Notes under the pieces: generated by a model
What the model was told of the DNA's origin: nothing
The model's database searches: none
What the model saw: only the letters and a program-made list of their open reading frames with translations
Shown here: positions 23,151-33,872 of the stretch, piece after piece
How positions within the stretch are numbered: position 1 is the stretch's first letter
How the letters are laid out: every line of letters starts with the position of its first letter
Made by a program: the position numbers and the translations under genes
Source: Cranoglanis bouderius
Lineage: Eukaryota > Chordata > Actinopteri > Siluriformes > Cranoglanididae
Assembly: GCA_023630585.1 (NCBI GenBank)
Contig: CM042544.1
Coordinates: 23,245,256 to 23,309,255 of the forward strand
Direction: 5' to 3'
Length of the DNA stretch: 64,000 nt

Positions 23151-24581
23151 TACAACCCCAATTCTGAAAAAGTTGGGACAGTATGGAAAATGCTAATAAA
23201 AACAAAGAGGAGTGATTTCTGAATGCACTTTGACTTTTGACTTTGTATTTAAACAGAAAATGTATAAAGACAAGGTATTTGATGTTTTACCTAATCAACT
23301 GCATAGATTTTTGAAGATAAACGTTTATTTTGAAATTGATGCATGCAACACGTTCCAAAAAAGTTGGGACAGGGGCAATTTAGGACTAATAGTGATGTGA
23401 CAAGTTGAAATAAGAAGGTGATGTGAAACAGGTGAGGCAATCGTCTAATCATAGTATATAAGGAGCCTCCAAAAAAGGCTTAGTCCTTCAAGAGCAAGGA
23501 TGGGTCGAGGCTCACCAATCTGCCAACAGAATAATCCAACACTTTGAGAACAACATTCCCCAAAGGCAAATCGGTAGGATTTTGGGCATTTCACCTTCTA
23601 CAGTGCAAGGGCCAAATGGCAAGGCCAGAAACCACTTCTGAATGCGCGGGATCTCCGATCCCTCAGACGTCACTATCTTAAAAACCGTCATGAGTCTGTA
23701 ATGGAGATCCTGAGATGGGCTTGGGAATACTTTGGTAAACCTTTGTCAGTCAACACCATTCGCTGCTGCATCCACAGATGCAAGTTAAGGCTTTACTATG
23801 CAAAGCAGAAGCCATACATCAACACTGTCCAGAAGCACCGCCGACTTCTCTGGGCTCGGTCTCATCTGAGATGGACAGTAGCACAGTGGAATCGTGTTTT
23901 GTGGTCCGACGAGTCGACATTTGAAGTAGTTTTTGGGCAAAACAGCCACCGTGTTCTCCGGTCCAAAGAGGAAAAAGACCATCCAAGCTGTTATCAGTGT
24001 CAGGTCCAAAAGCCAGCATCTGTCATGGTATGGGGGCGTGTCAGTGCCTATGGCATGGGTAACTTACACATCTGTGAGGGCTCCATTAATGCAGAAAGAT
24101 ATGTACACAATTTGGAGCAACATTTGCTGCCATCCAGAGCAGGACAACGCCAAACCACATTCTGCCTGGATTACAAGCGCAAGGTTGTGTAAGCAGAGAG
24201 TGCGGGTGCTAGCATGGCCTGCCTGCAGTCCTGACCTATCTCAGATTGAGAATGTGTGGTGCATCATGAAGCACAAAATAAGGCAACGAAGGCCCCGTAC
24301 AGTCGCGCAGCTGAAGAAATGCATAATGGATGAATGGTGTCTTCAGTGCCCAAATGCTTACTAAGTGTTATTAAAAGAAAAGGTGAACTTTTTTGGAGTG
24401 TGTTGCAGTCATCAGATTTGAAATGTGTATATTTTCAAAAATAAATTAAATTCACAAAGTAAAACATCAAATAATGTGTTAATAATGTGTTTTCAATATA
24501 GTACAGGGTGAATTAAATTTTCAAAAGACTTTTTTTTTGCATTTTCCATACTTTCCCAACTTTTTTGGAATTGGGGTTGTA
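23151..24581 (+). mobile_element. Tc1-like transposon with IR/DR-type ends and a frameshifted transposase
   Basis: Ends are inverted: TACAACCCCAATTCTGAAAA at 23151 and TTTTTTGGAATTGGGGTTGTA-type sequence to 24581, flanked by TA. An inner copy of the terminal motif (CCAAAAAAGTTGGGAC) lies about 200 bp inside the left end, giving an IR/DR layout. The transposase begins near ATGGGTCGAGGCTCACC (23499) and has a long frame at 23701-24192 with VLWSDESTFE. A frame change near 24140 leads to a second frame up to 24364 with QDNAKPHSAW and SPDLSQIENVW. The catalytic triad spacing fits DD34E, but the gene is broken. Confidence 0.88.
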
Positions 24582-24699
24582 TGTATATTATTGCCATACT
24601 CTGATGTTTTCATTATGAACTAGGTAGATTATTTTGAAGTTCATAATGAAAACACTAACTTTTTACTTACTCTAATGATATGATTCTTATTTTCGTAGG

Positions 24700-25680
24700 T
24701 GCATTGGATGAGGCCTTGGAATACATCGCAGAGCTGGAGGCTAGGCTGAAGAAAGGCTACTATAGTTAGTAGGTTTGGTGTGTCTGATCACACAATACGC
24801 CACTACACCAGGTTTCCCTCAGAGGAAATTTTCCAGGTCTTCTGGGAGTCCATTTGTCCATCTGCTACAAACATTATGTATTGGACCAAGGCACAGAGAA
24901 TGGGACAAGAAGCTTTCCCAACACCAAGTCCTGCAAAGAAAGTCTAGCTCATAGATGAGCTATTCATCTCCTGCTGCCGGGTAGCTGCCGGCTTTAGAGA
25001 GCAAGTAATTGCTGACATCTGTGGTGTAAGAATGGCAACAGTAAGCAGGACCATCATCACCTGTGCAAATTATCTGCACTATGTCTTAGGCTCGGTTCCC
25101 ATTTGGATGTCAAGGGAAGAAATGGTCTCCTCCATGCCTGAGAAATTCAGGTTATTCAGTCCAAAACTGCAAGTAATCCTGGACTGTACAGAAATCCACA
25201 TCTCTGACGCTCCACTCAGATATATTCTCCAACTACAAGAACACCATAACATTTAAAGGTCTGGTTGGAGTTGCTCCATGAGGTGCACAGATTTCTATCT
25301 TGCGCCTTTACATGGGTTTAATCTCTGACAAAGAGATTACAAAGAAGTTTGGCATTTTGGAGAAAGGGTTCATAATTGAGGATATGCTTACCAGTGTTGC
25401 CGCTAGACTGATATTGTTCCACCTTTCAAACGTGAGAGCAAAGTTCAGCAAAACGGATTGTGAACAAACACAGGCAATTGCAAGGCTCAGAATTCTGGTG
25501 GAAAGAGTGATTCGCAAGGTTGAAGAAAACCACATCTGGGATTCTGATACCACTGTCAGGATCAATCGATCAGATCTGTTATAACTGTTGTTTCATGGTC
25601 AATTACCAGGGACCAATGTTTCTTGAGCAGTGAATGAATCCACCTGAATTTTTTGTTGGTTTTAGGATTTAGACCATTAA
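24700..25680 (+). pseudogene. PIF/Harbinger (ISL2EU-type) transposase relic
   Basis: Broken frames on the plus strand resemble the DDE_Tnp_4 nuclease of ISL2EU Harbinger elements: YTRFPSEEIFQVFWESICPS, GVRMATVSRTIITCANYL, VILDCTEIHISD (first Asp), then after stops GLVGVAP, LISDKEITKKFG, GFIIEDMLTSV, TQAIARLRILVERVIRKVEE and NHIWD. At least three in-frame stops or shifts interrupt it (near 24945, 25256 and 25279). The segment with the second catalytic Asp (normally an ADKG block) is damaged. Termini were not identified. Confidence 0.8.
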
Positions 25681-25988
25681 TCATTTCACCTCATTACTTA
25701 TCTTCTAAAACATTTTCATGTTTTCTTTAGATTGTAAGATTCTTTACTTTGTATCACATTCTTTACAGGGTTGTCAAGTAATCTCTGCATTAATTAGACA
25801 TACAATGGAAAACTTTTGTCTTTTTCTTTTTAAATAATCATTCGTTGTAAAATAAATATGTCAAACCTCTGTTCTGTTGTTATTTCACACATTTGAATTT
25901 TGGATTTCTAGATTTGTACAGAATTTTAAAACTGAATCATGTAAGAACGAGAACAGAACAATATATATTCAGTAAATATATATACACA

Positions 25989-26084
25989 TACAGTGACTTC
26001 CACTAATATTTGCACCCTTGGTGAAAAATTGTATTTGTTGTTTAACCTTTTGAACTTTTTGTTCAAAAATTCACAGAAATTGAC

Positions 26085-26112
<28 letters not shown>
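25989..26112 (+). mobile_element. Single end of a Tc1-like element plus poly-A tract, bordering the vim promoter
   Basis: TACAGTGACTTCCACTAATA then TTTGCACCCTTGGTG, and GTTTAACCTTTTGAAC, matches the end of the Tc1 family whose right end is at 60660-60794 (GGGTGCCAATATTAG). Only about 95 bp remain, followed by an A-run of about 29 bp (26084-26112). Confidence 0.7.
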
Positions 26113-26116
<4 letters not shown>

Positions 26117-26198
26117 TAGAAATCGCGTTAGTCGTAACTGTAGCGGAAGTAGATTTACACGGCAATGACGTATTTCCGATTCTTGTGAACTGGCCTAG

Positions 26199-26206
26199 TA
26201 TAAAAG
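26199..26206 (+). promoter_or_regulatory. vim: vim TATA box with upstream ETS-like and CRE-like sites
   Basis: TATAAAAG lies 117 bp upstream of the vim ATG, so transcription should start near 26230 with a leader of about 95 nt. Upstream are GCGGAAGT (26143-26150, ETS-like) and TGACGTAT (26166-26173, CRE-like). A poly-A tract and a Tc1 end fragment bound this promoter on the left at about 26113. Confidence 0.75.
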
Positions 26207-26322
26207 CCCAGGCTCCTGCAGAGAGTTGAAGTTTTGGCAGGGCAGAGCTGCTGTGGTGTTCAGTGGTGAAGTGAGAGTGAGGACCAGGTGGGCGTCGCCT
26301 GCAGAAACAACTCAACTACAAA

Positions 26323-29300
26323 ATGGCTAACCGAACCTCAGCATCTACCCGCCAGTCATCTTCTTATACAAGGATGTTTGGGGGTGAGCGCAATGCCTCC
26401 ACCCGCTCCAGCTATTCGAGCCGCCAGTACTCGGCTCCGGCGCGCGCCTCGCGGCTCTCCTACAGCACCTTCTCCGCTCCGCCGTCCATCATCGCGAGCA
26501 AAAATGTGCGACTGCGAAGCGCGAACTTTCCCCGACTCGCAACCGACACGCTGGACTTCGCCCTGTCCGATGCCATCAACACCGAGTTCAAGGCGAACCG
26601 CACAAACGAGAAAGCCGAGATGCAGCAGCTGAACGACCGCTTCGCCAGCTACATAGAGAAGGTGCGCTTTCTGGAGCAGCAGAACAAGATACTGAGCACC
26701 GAGCTGGCGCAGCTCAAAGGCAAAGGAACATCCCGAGTCGGAGATCTTTACGAGGAGGAGATGAGGGAGTTACGCCGGCAAGTGGACCAGATCACCAATG
26801 ATAAGGCCAGGGTGGAAGTGGACCGAGATAATCTGGCGGAGGATATTGAACGCCTAAGAGAAAAGTATGAACTTTTTCCCGTTTCATCCAAAGCTGTGTG
26901 AAGTGACGAGTTCCAGTATTGTTCTATTCATTAGTGCAACCAGGTTTTAAAATCATTTTATTGGTCATAAACACCCTGCCACTACTTTGAGAGTGCATAG
27001 ACTTTATGGCCAAAAGTTTGTGGACACCTGACCGTCACACCCATATGTGGTCCTTCCCCAAAATGTTACCACAAAGTTGGAAGCATGCAGTTGTATAGGA
27101 TGTATTTGTACGCTGTAGCATTTACAATTTACTTAACTGGAACTAAGGGACCCAAACATGCTCCAGCATGATGGTGCTCCTTTGCACGACGCGAGCTCCA
27201 TGAAGACATGGTTTGCTAAAAGTTTGTAATGGAAAAGATTGAGTGGCCTACAAAGAGCCCCTTTGGGATGAACTGGAATGACAACTGCACCCCAAGGCTC
27301 CTCACCCAACATCAGTGCCTGATCGCACTAATGCGCTTGTAGCTGGATAAATCCATAAATCCCCACAGTCACACTCCAAAATCTAGAGGAAAGCCTTCCC
27401 AGAAGAGTGGAGGTTATTATAATCGCATAAGCGGGGACTAAATCTGGAATGGGATGTTAAACACGGACATACGAGTTATGATCAGGTGTCCACAAACTTT
27501 GGGCCATATAGTGTATGTCAGATGATGTCGGTTAGTAGGCTTTGGTCAAAAGACAAATGGCAGGACACAAACATGTCCTAAAATAAATGATGGCTAACTT
27601 GAAATTAAAATCATATGTGCTTCATGAAAATCTTTAGGAAGAGTATAAATAATAATCTTTTAAGCTAAAGAAGTCACACATTTACTTTATCTACTGTCTA
27701 TTTCATGTGCTATCAAAAACAATGTCTAAAGTCTTTCTGTGATGATGCCCATCATCTTCAGGTTTCAAGAAGAGGCTCTTCTAAGGGAAGATGCTGAAAA
27801 CAACCTCCAAAGTTTCAGGCAGGTATGTATATTCTACAGACAACAGTCATCACTACACATTTTAATTGATGTGATCTGGATTTGTCTCTGCAGTGTTTGG
27901 CATGGAAGTTAATTCCACTCTGGGATCGTTTCTATGATGACGAGAGGGGGCATGCGGGGAAATGTCAAAGCAAGCTGTTGTCTGAGTGGGGGCTGTTAGT
28001 TGTAGCCGGGGGAAGGTGGTGCATTCAGACAGTAGAGGAATACAATAAGGGGATGCACATGTGTGTTTAAAGCCATCTGCCACTTCCACCTGTGCCACCT
28101 GTACCTTTGCAAATGGGCACAGGAAAATACTGTCCACCATTTTATTCAGCGCTATACTTGCCTTTGTGCTCTAGAATAGAAAAAAAATATGATTAATGTT
28201 GTCTTTATTGTGATTAGCAGCATAAACTTGTGTTAAATTGTGATCGACATACAATCTTTGGCTTGACCGGGTGGCTGCATTTCGTTGACGTGTTGAATCT
28301 TCACAGGATGTCGATAACGCATCTTTGGCCCGCCTAGACTTGGAGCGCAAGGTGGAGTCCCTACAAGAGGAGATCATGTTCCTAAAGAAACTTCATGATG
28401 AGGTACGTAACTGCTGTCTGTTGTGTCTGTTCAGTTTTATGCATCACAACAGTTTCTTGCATGTGACTGTTACAGAGCCTTGAGTGGATCATGTGGATTG
28501 GTAAAGAAGGGCATTGGCATGGAGATTAGCAAATTATGTCAAGAGGATGAAGAGTATTATTAGACTGGCCCTTACGAAACAGGAAAGCCTCAGGAGTAGT
28601 CTGAAACGTGGAATACAATGGACAAAATACAATAACTTTAAACACGGACCAAAAAGACTAATCTATATGCAAATCAGAGTTAAACGGATGGAGCTAAAAT
28701 ATTGCAATAATTATAAACAGTTTGTATTTAAATTATTTTGACGGTCACAAAACATGGCAATGGATGAATTCTTTTCAGTGTAAAAATGTAAAACGCATGG
28801 ATTTTTGCATATGTTTTATAAAGGAAGCTTCTGTGCATTAAACTTTTAAAAGGTCCACATGAAAACTCGAGCTTTCCCCTTTGACTTGCCTGCAGGAGAT
28901 TGCTGAGCTGCAGACCCAGATACACGATCAGCATGTACAGATTGATATGGACATAGCAAAGCCTGATCTGACCTCTGCACTTCGGGATGTCCGCCTTCAG
29001 TATGAGACTCTGGCCAACAAGAACATCCATGAGGCTGAGGAATGGTACAAATCTAAGGTCAGTTTCTAGACACAAGATTCAGTGGTGCTTTTTCTTATTG
29101 AGAACTTCACTAATGATTAGTGGCAAGATAATAAGCACCAGTTAAATGCTTACAGTAAACAGCATTTGATATTGATTATAAATGGTATTGAACGATCAAC
29201 AAATGTTGTAGTATAATATCCCATGTTTCAAAGCAGAATAAGAGAATGCATTATGTTCATGGTGTTGCAGTGACTATAGCAGTCATTTGTAGTAGCTGTT

Positions 29301-30889
29301 CTTTCCTACACGGTCTCCTCTAAAGCTGCAGGTTATGTGTGGTGCTTGCATTCCCTCTGGGTTTCTGAGCACAGCAGATGGTAATGCTGGGGTTTATTGG
29401 ATGGAGAGTACAGCTGGCCAATCACTGAAAGCACACCAAACAATGGATTACCGAACTGGGGTTTTTTTTTGTTTTTTTTTAAATGTGACTGACACGCACA
29501 GTATTGATGTGCTTAATAGATTAGAACAAAGTTGACCTAAAACCCTGATTAGACAAAATCCTTTAGCAAGCACGACAAAGTGCTAATTAACAGCATCTTG
29601 AAGCCAAACTGAAGCGTCTTAAGTTTGCCCCTCTATTCATCTTGCTATCTGTGGTGTAATTTTCAGGGAGTAATTTGTGTACAAATTAAATATAAATACA
29701 ACGTAAAACACGCTTTTTTTTTTTCTTCCTCCAGTTTGCAGATTTGTCAGAGGCTGCTGCTCGTAACACTGAAGCCATCCGCCAGGCCAAACAGGATGCC
29801 AATGAATATCGCCGCCAGGTGCAGACTTTAACCTGTGAGGTGGATGCGCTTAAGGGCACTGTGAGTATACGTTTCATATTAATAGTTGGATAGTGTGAAA
29901 AATAGTGCCCCCACATCAATCTCTAAATTTATGGTTAGAATGAGTCTCTGGAGCGCCAAATGGGTGAACTGGAGGACAACTTTGCCATGGAGTCATCTAG
30001 TTACCAGGACACCATTGCCCGCCTGGAAGAAGAAATCCGCAACATGAAGGATGAGATGGCTCGTCACTTGCGTGAGTACCAGGACCTGCTGAATGTCAAA
30101 ATGGCCCTGGACATTGAGATTGCTACCTACAGGAAGCTGCTGGAGGGAGAGGAGAGCAGGTGAGTATATTGCACATTTTCAGCTGAGATTGTAGCTTAGG
30201 TTCCTTTCTATTTCATAGTAGGCATACTTAGCATGTGCTACAGTATTCTGAATATAGAGTGCATTAGTTTGTAAGCGTAGAATGTGTTTGAATATACAAG
30301 AGCCATGTCTTTAGAGCTGATTTTTGACCACTGCCGCTTTCTTCTCAGTACTGTACATGCATATTATGTTAGTTACAAGGTGGCTAGGACTTCTGTGTTA
30401 ACATCCTCTGTCCTTTCCTTCTACAGGATTACCACACCACTGCCTAACTTCTCCTCTTTTAATATAAGAGGTACAGTATACTGCAGTTTCCTTGCAACCA
30501 CATGCAGAACTTGCTGTATTTATATTGCCGAAAAGCATCACTGTTGGCTCCAGTCATGGTTCTACACTCTTATCAGACAGCATCTGAATTTAATATACTT
30601 TTTTTTTTTTTGAATGAATTTTGCACAAATATGGCATCAAACTAGTCCTCTCTCTGCAGAATCCATGCTGGAAACCAAACCACTTATTGAGAACCTGACC
30701 AAGAAAGTGGTGGTTAAGACCATAGAAACAAGAGATGGTCATGTATGTAAAAACCACAAAGCATTAACACTGCAAAACAAATACCTCAAAGAAAAAGATC
30801 AAAGTGCAAAATGATCCTCTCTTTTTCTGCTATGTGTCTTATTACAGGTGATTAATGAGTCCACTCAGAATCATGAAGACCTGGAATGA
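26323..30889 (+). CDS. vim: Vimentin, type III intermediate filament protein
   Basis: Vimentin forms the cytoplasmic intermediate filaments of mesenchymal cells. Exons: 26323-26864, 27762-27822, 28307-28402, 28896-29057, 29735-29860, 29939-30159, 30427-30470, 30660-30742, 30848-30889. They total 1377 nt, 458 residues (human 466). Exons 2-7 measure 61, 96, 162, 126, 221 and 44 nt, the classic type III gene pattern. The head is Ser/Arg-rich (TRMFGGERNASTRSSYSSR). The rod starts with EKAEMQQLNDRFASYIEKVR and ends with the helix-termination motif TYRKLLEGEESR. The single conserved cysteine lies in LTCEVDALKGT. The tail ends in VINESTQNHEDLE. Desmin is excluded by the head sequence and this tail. 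No breaks were seen. Intron 1 contains a non-autonomous Tc1-like element. Confidence 0.98.
26997..27517 (+). mobile_element. Non-autonomous Tc1-like element in vim intron 1
   Basis: Ends TATGGCCAAAAGTTTGTGGA and CCACAAACTTTGGGCCATA are inverted repeats. The interior is a decayed 3' piece of a transposase (traces of the SSMKTWF and PHPTS-type segments, with stops). A related copy in the opposite orientation is at 42912-43425. Confidence 0.85.
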
Positions 30890-31233
30890 ACTGCATGCAA
30901 AACCTTTAACAGAAAAGCTCACTGAGGAGGCGAGCACTGTAGGGAGAGGAGTTGTATCAGTGGGGTATCTCTGTTTCTGTGACACTAAACCAGCTTTTGT
31001 GTGCCTTTTTGCCACTCTAGACAAATCTGCAGATACAGATATGTTTTGAGTAGAATAGAAAATGTAGGCCAGTGAAAACAAGCTTTACAGTCTTCCTGTT
31101 TTTCCACAACTGCTATAGTTCACACTGTACAAGTTGGACCACAGCAATAACCTTAGCTACATTTGATTTGTATTGTTTTGGTCAGCTTGCAGTTTGACCA
31201 AGATCTAGAAGAATGAAATGTCTCTTAAAATCA

Positions 31234-31243
31234 AATAAATAAA
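31234..31243 (+). terminator. vim: vim polyadenylation signals (overlapping AATAAA)
   Basis: Two overlapping AATAAA hexamers (31234-31239 and 31238-31243) lie 345 bp after the vim stop codon, giving a 3' UTR of about 0.37 kb. Confidence 0.75.
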
Positions 31244-31259
31244 GTCAACAAACCTTACT

Positions 31260-32320
31260 GGAAATCATATTTTGTGTCTTAAAGAAACCTTGCTGGATAG
31301 ATGGCTTGCTTTATAAAACAAGACTAAATTAAAGACTGAATTAATTTGACCCCTTTCTAAATATAGTGCTCAGTGTTTTATACTTTAATGATCATGCTGC
31401 CTGAAGTGATTGCCTACAGACTACACCGACTCTCCAAACTGTGGAACATCCTCAGTTCCACGTTATGGAAGATGGATGGATGAAAGGCTATTGAAACTTA
31501 ATGGGATCTAATCATTTCAATCCTCACACAAAACTCAAATTTTCCTTTTCTCACTGTCCCCCTGGTGGACAAAGTGCAAAACTACACATGCACTTTACAG
31601 CACTACTGACTTCTAATCGTTTTTTATAAAGATACACAGATACAGTTACAAATAAAATTGTAACTTTTTTTTAAATTCAAGCCATAAAATATCTGCCTGT
31701 CCCTTGGTTTTAGGATCAGAATTAAAATATTAGTTGTATTAAATGTCATTGTCCCCAAACTTAGAATTTTTTTTTTTTTGGTTAAATGAATATTTCCCTC
31801 CTGCATTTTATTTAAATACCAAAACCACTTCCAGCTCCCTCCCTCCTGGCTCCTGTTTGTCTACACTTTATTTAACTGGTTGGAGCAAGTGTGAATGATG
31901 TGAATGAGCAAACTTCAACTCAAAACAAAGGCAGTGGTTTAGCTGTACAGTAAATATCAAATCACAAGACAAAGGTACTCAAATTATTAGTAGAAGAGAA
32001 GCGAGGGCATGCTGGAGCAGTTGAAAGCTCCTGATAGAACTGCTGTAGTGGGAACGTTTTGACAGAGTTTAGGAAGAAACATGGGCTCTGTGAGTTCTGC
32101 CCTGATAAAAACACTGGACACTGCTGTGTAGGTGAGGGAGGAGACTGAGCTTAACTGGTGTGTTTGTGAAAGCAAGATCTCAGAGGAGGAACAACGCATG
32201 AACACACAGCTGTGAGTTCACTCTCTCGGCACACAGCCTCTTTCATCCTGTCTCTATTAGTTTTTTTTTTCTTCTTTACTCAATATGTCTTTGATTACTC
32301 GGTCTCATCAAAATCTACGT
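31260..32320. other. vim downstream region, nothing recognised
   Basis: Intergenic; no coding similarity, RNA gene or named repeat seen. Confidence 0.5.
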
Positions 32321-32329
32321 GATCCACTC

Positions 32330-32792
32330 AAGTAAACAGAGCTAAGCTAGTGGAGTCAGAGTGCAGGGTCAGCCTTGATGTGTCACCTGGCGAGCAGAGA
32401 GAGTTAAGAGCCTTGCTCAAGAGTTTGACGATGCTGGGGTTTGAGCTCATGACCTTCCGGTCAGTATCCCAGAGCCTTAACTAATGAGCGGCCACTAAAA
32501 GGACTATTTGACAACCGAGATTTAATGGCTCTCCCAAAGAGAGATTATTCTCAGAACATTAACTTCAGGATTCAGCTTGATTATGTGCAATATTATAATA
32601 GGCTGTTTGGCAAGTAAAAGTGAGCCCATCTTGAAACAACTTGGCTCAGCTCTTTTTCAGCTCAAAGATAATTCACGGCAGGGGGCATGATGTCCAGTGT
32701 GTCCCCTGCCTTGTGCTCCGAGTTCCCCAGGATAGGCTCCAGTCTCCCCTGTGACCCTGTGTAGGATAAGTGGTAAGGAAAATGGATGGATG
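32330..32792. repeat. Degenerate dispersed fish repeats (two pieces)
   Basis: 32380-32480 (GAGCCTTGCTCAAG, GGGTTTGAGCTCATGACC) and 32678-32792 (GATAGGCTCCAG, CCCTGTGTAGGATAAG, tail ATGGATGGATG) resemble retroelement-type repeats common in fish. Families are not certain. Confidence 0.45.
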
Positions 32793-32985
32793 ATTCAATT
32801 CAATTTAGTTTTATTTGTATAGCGCTTTTAACAAAAGACATTGTCTCAAATCAGCTTTACAGAAATATATAAATTCAGGATATAAATTTTAAATGTATGA
32901 ATTTATCTTTAATGAGCAAGCCAGGGGCGACAGTGGCAAGGAAAAACTCCCTGATGAGGAAGAAACCTTGAGAAAAACCAGACGA
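32793..32985 (-). mobile_element. Non-LTR retroelement 3' end, second copy
   Basis: Reverse complement of the repeat at 17370-17577: TTCAATTCAATTTAGTTTTA tail, then AGCGCTTTTAAC, GAGCAAGCCAGGGGCGACAG and GGAAAAACTCCCTGATGAGG. Confidence 0.6.
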
Positions 32986-33566
32986 AAGAAAACTGATGGC
33001 ACTTATTGTGTGCTTATATTGTCTTAAAAGATTCAAATCTAATAGATGAAGATAGAGAAGCAAGTCTCTGGACTGGCAGGTGTACAATATTTGGCATTTA
33101 TTTGTTTATTTAAATATATTTACAGTATTTTTATGCAAGATAGAATGGAACTGTATTTGAAAATTAAAGCTTACTGATAGGAAATGTTCTTTCTGTCTTG
33201 AACACAATAGTAACTGTTCAAGATATTACACTTAGTTTTATTTCTAACTATGCATACAGTATTGTCTTAAGTCATCCAAGTAAATTGTGCTAAAAGTAAT
33301 TTATCTGGCCAGTAAATGTTTATATAAAATAAGAATAGATTGACACAGCAAAATTAACAAGATCTTCTTTTCCAAATAAGTTATTGGTATCTTGTGAGAT
33401 GGCTTTAGAAGAGCACTGCCTTGTTTTCCAATCCATAGCTGTAGTATATGGTCATTGGTGGGGGAATTTAGCAAATACATGAGTGTTTTGGGATGGTATT
33501 TAAGGGCAGATAATGTACTGAAGTATCAAAAATCTCTTTGTGTCTTAGAGGTAATTTCTTTAAAGC

Positions 33567-33735
33567 AGTGGTTTTCAATCCTGGTCCTGGGGACCCACAG
33601 CACTGCACGTTTTGTATGTCTCTCCTATGAATCTCTTTCTTAATGAGCTGATGATCTGAATCAGGTGTTTTAAATAAAGAAGACATACAAAATGTGCAGA
33701 GTGGTGGGTCCCCAGGACCAGGACTGAAAACCACT
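33567..33735. mobile_element. Palindromic MITE of about 170 bp
   Basis: AGTGGTTTTCAATCCTGGTC with CTGGGGACCCA at the left end is mirrored by TGGGTCCCCAG and GACCAGGACTGAAAACCACT at the right. The interior has no coding content. The transcript could fold into a long hairpin. Confidence 0.75.
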
Positions 33736-33872
33736 GACTGGATGTCTTTGTGTCATTTAAAGCAAAGTCTTGTTCAGCATCAAGATCAGTTTGGATGACA
33801 AGTCCCAAAGTCTTTTTTTGAGATTCTGGTTCATAATATCATATAACATATACTGTGTGGCAAAACATAATA

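Noticed and set aside
25926..26315. 129-codon minus-strand frame
   Set aside because: Spans the poly-A tract (a run of Phe) and the vim promoter on the opposite strand; no protein similarity.
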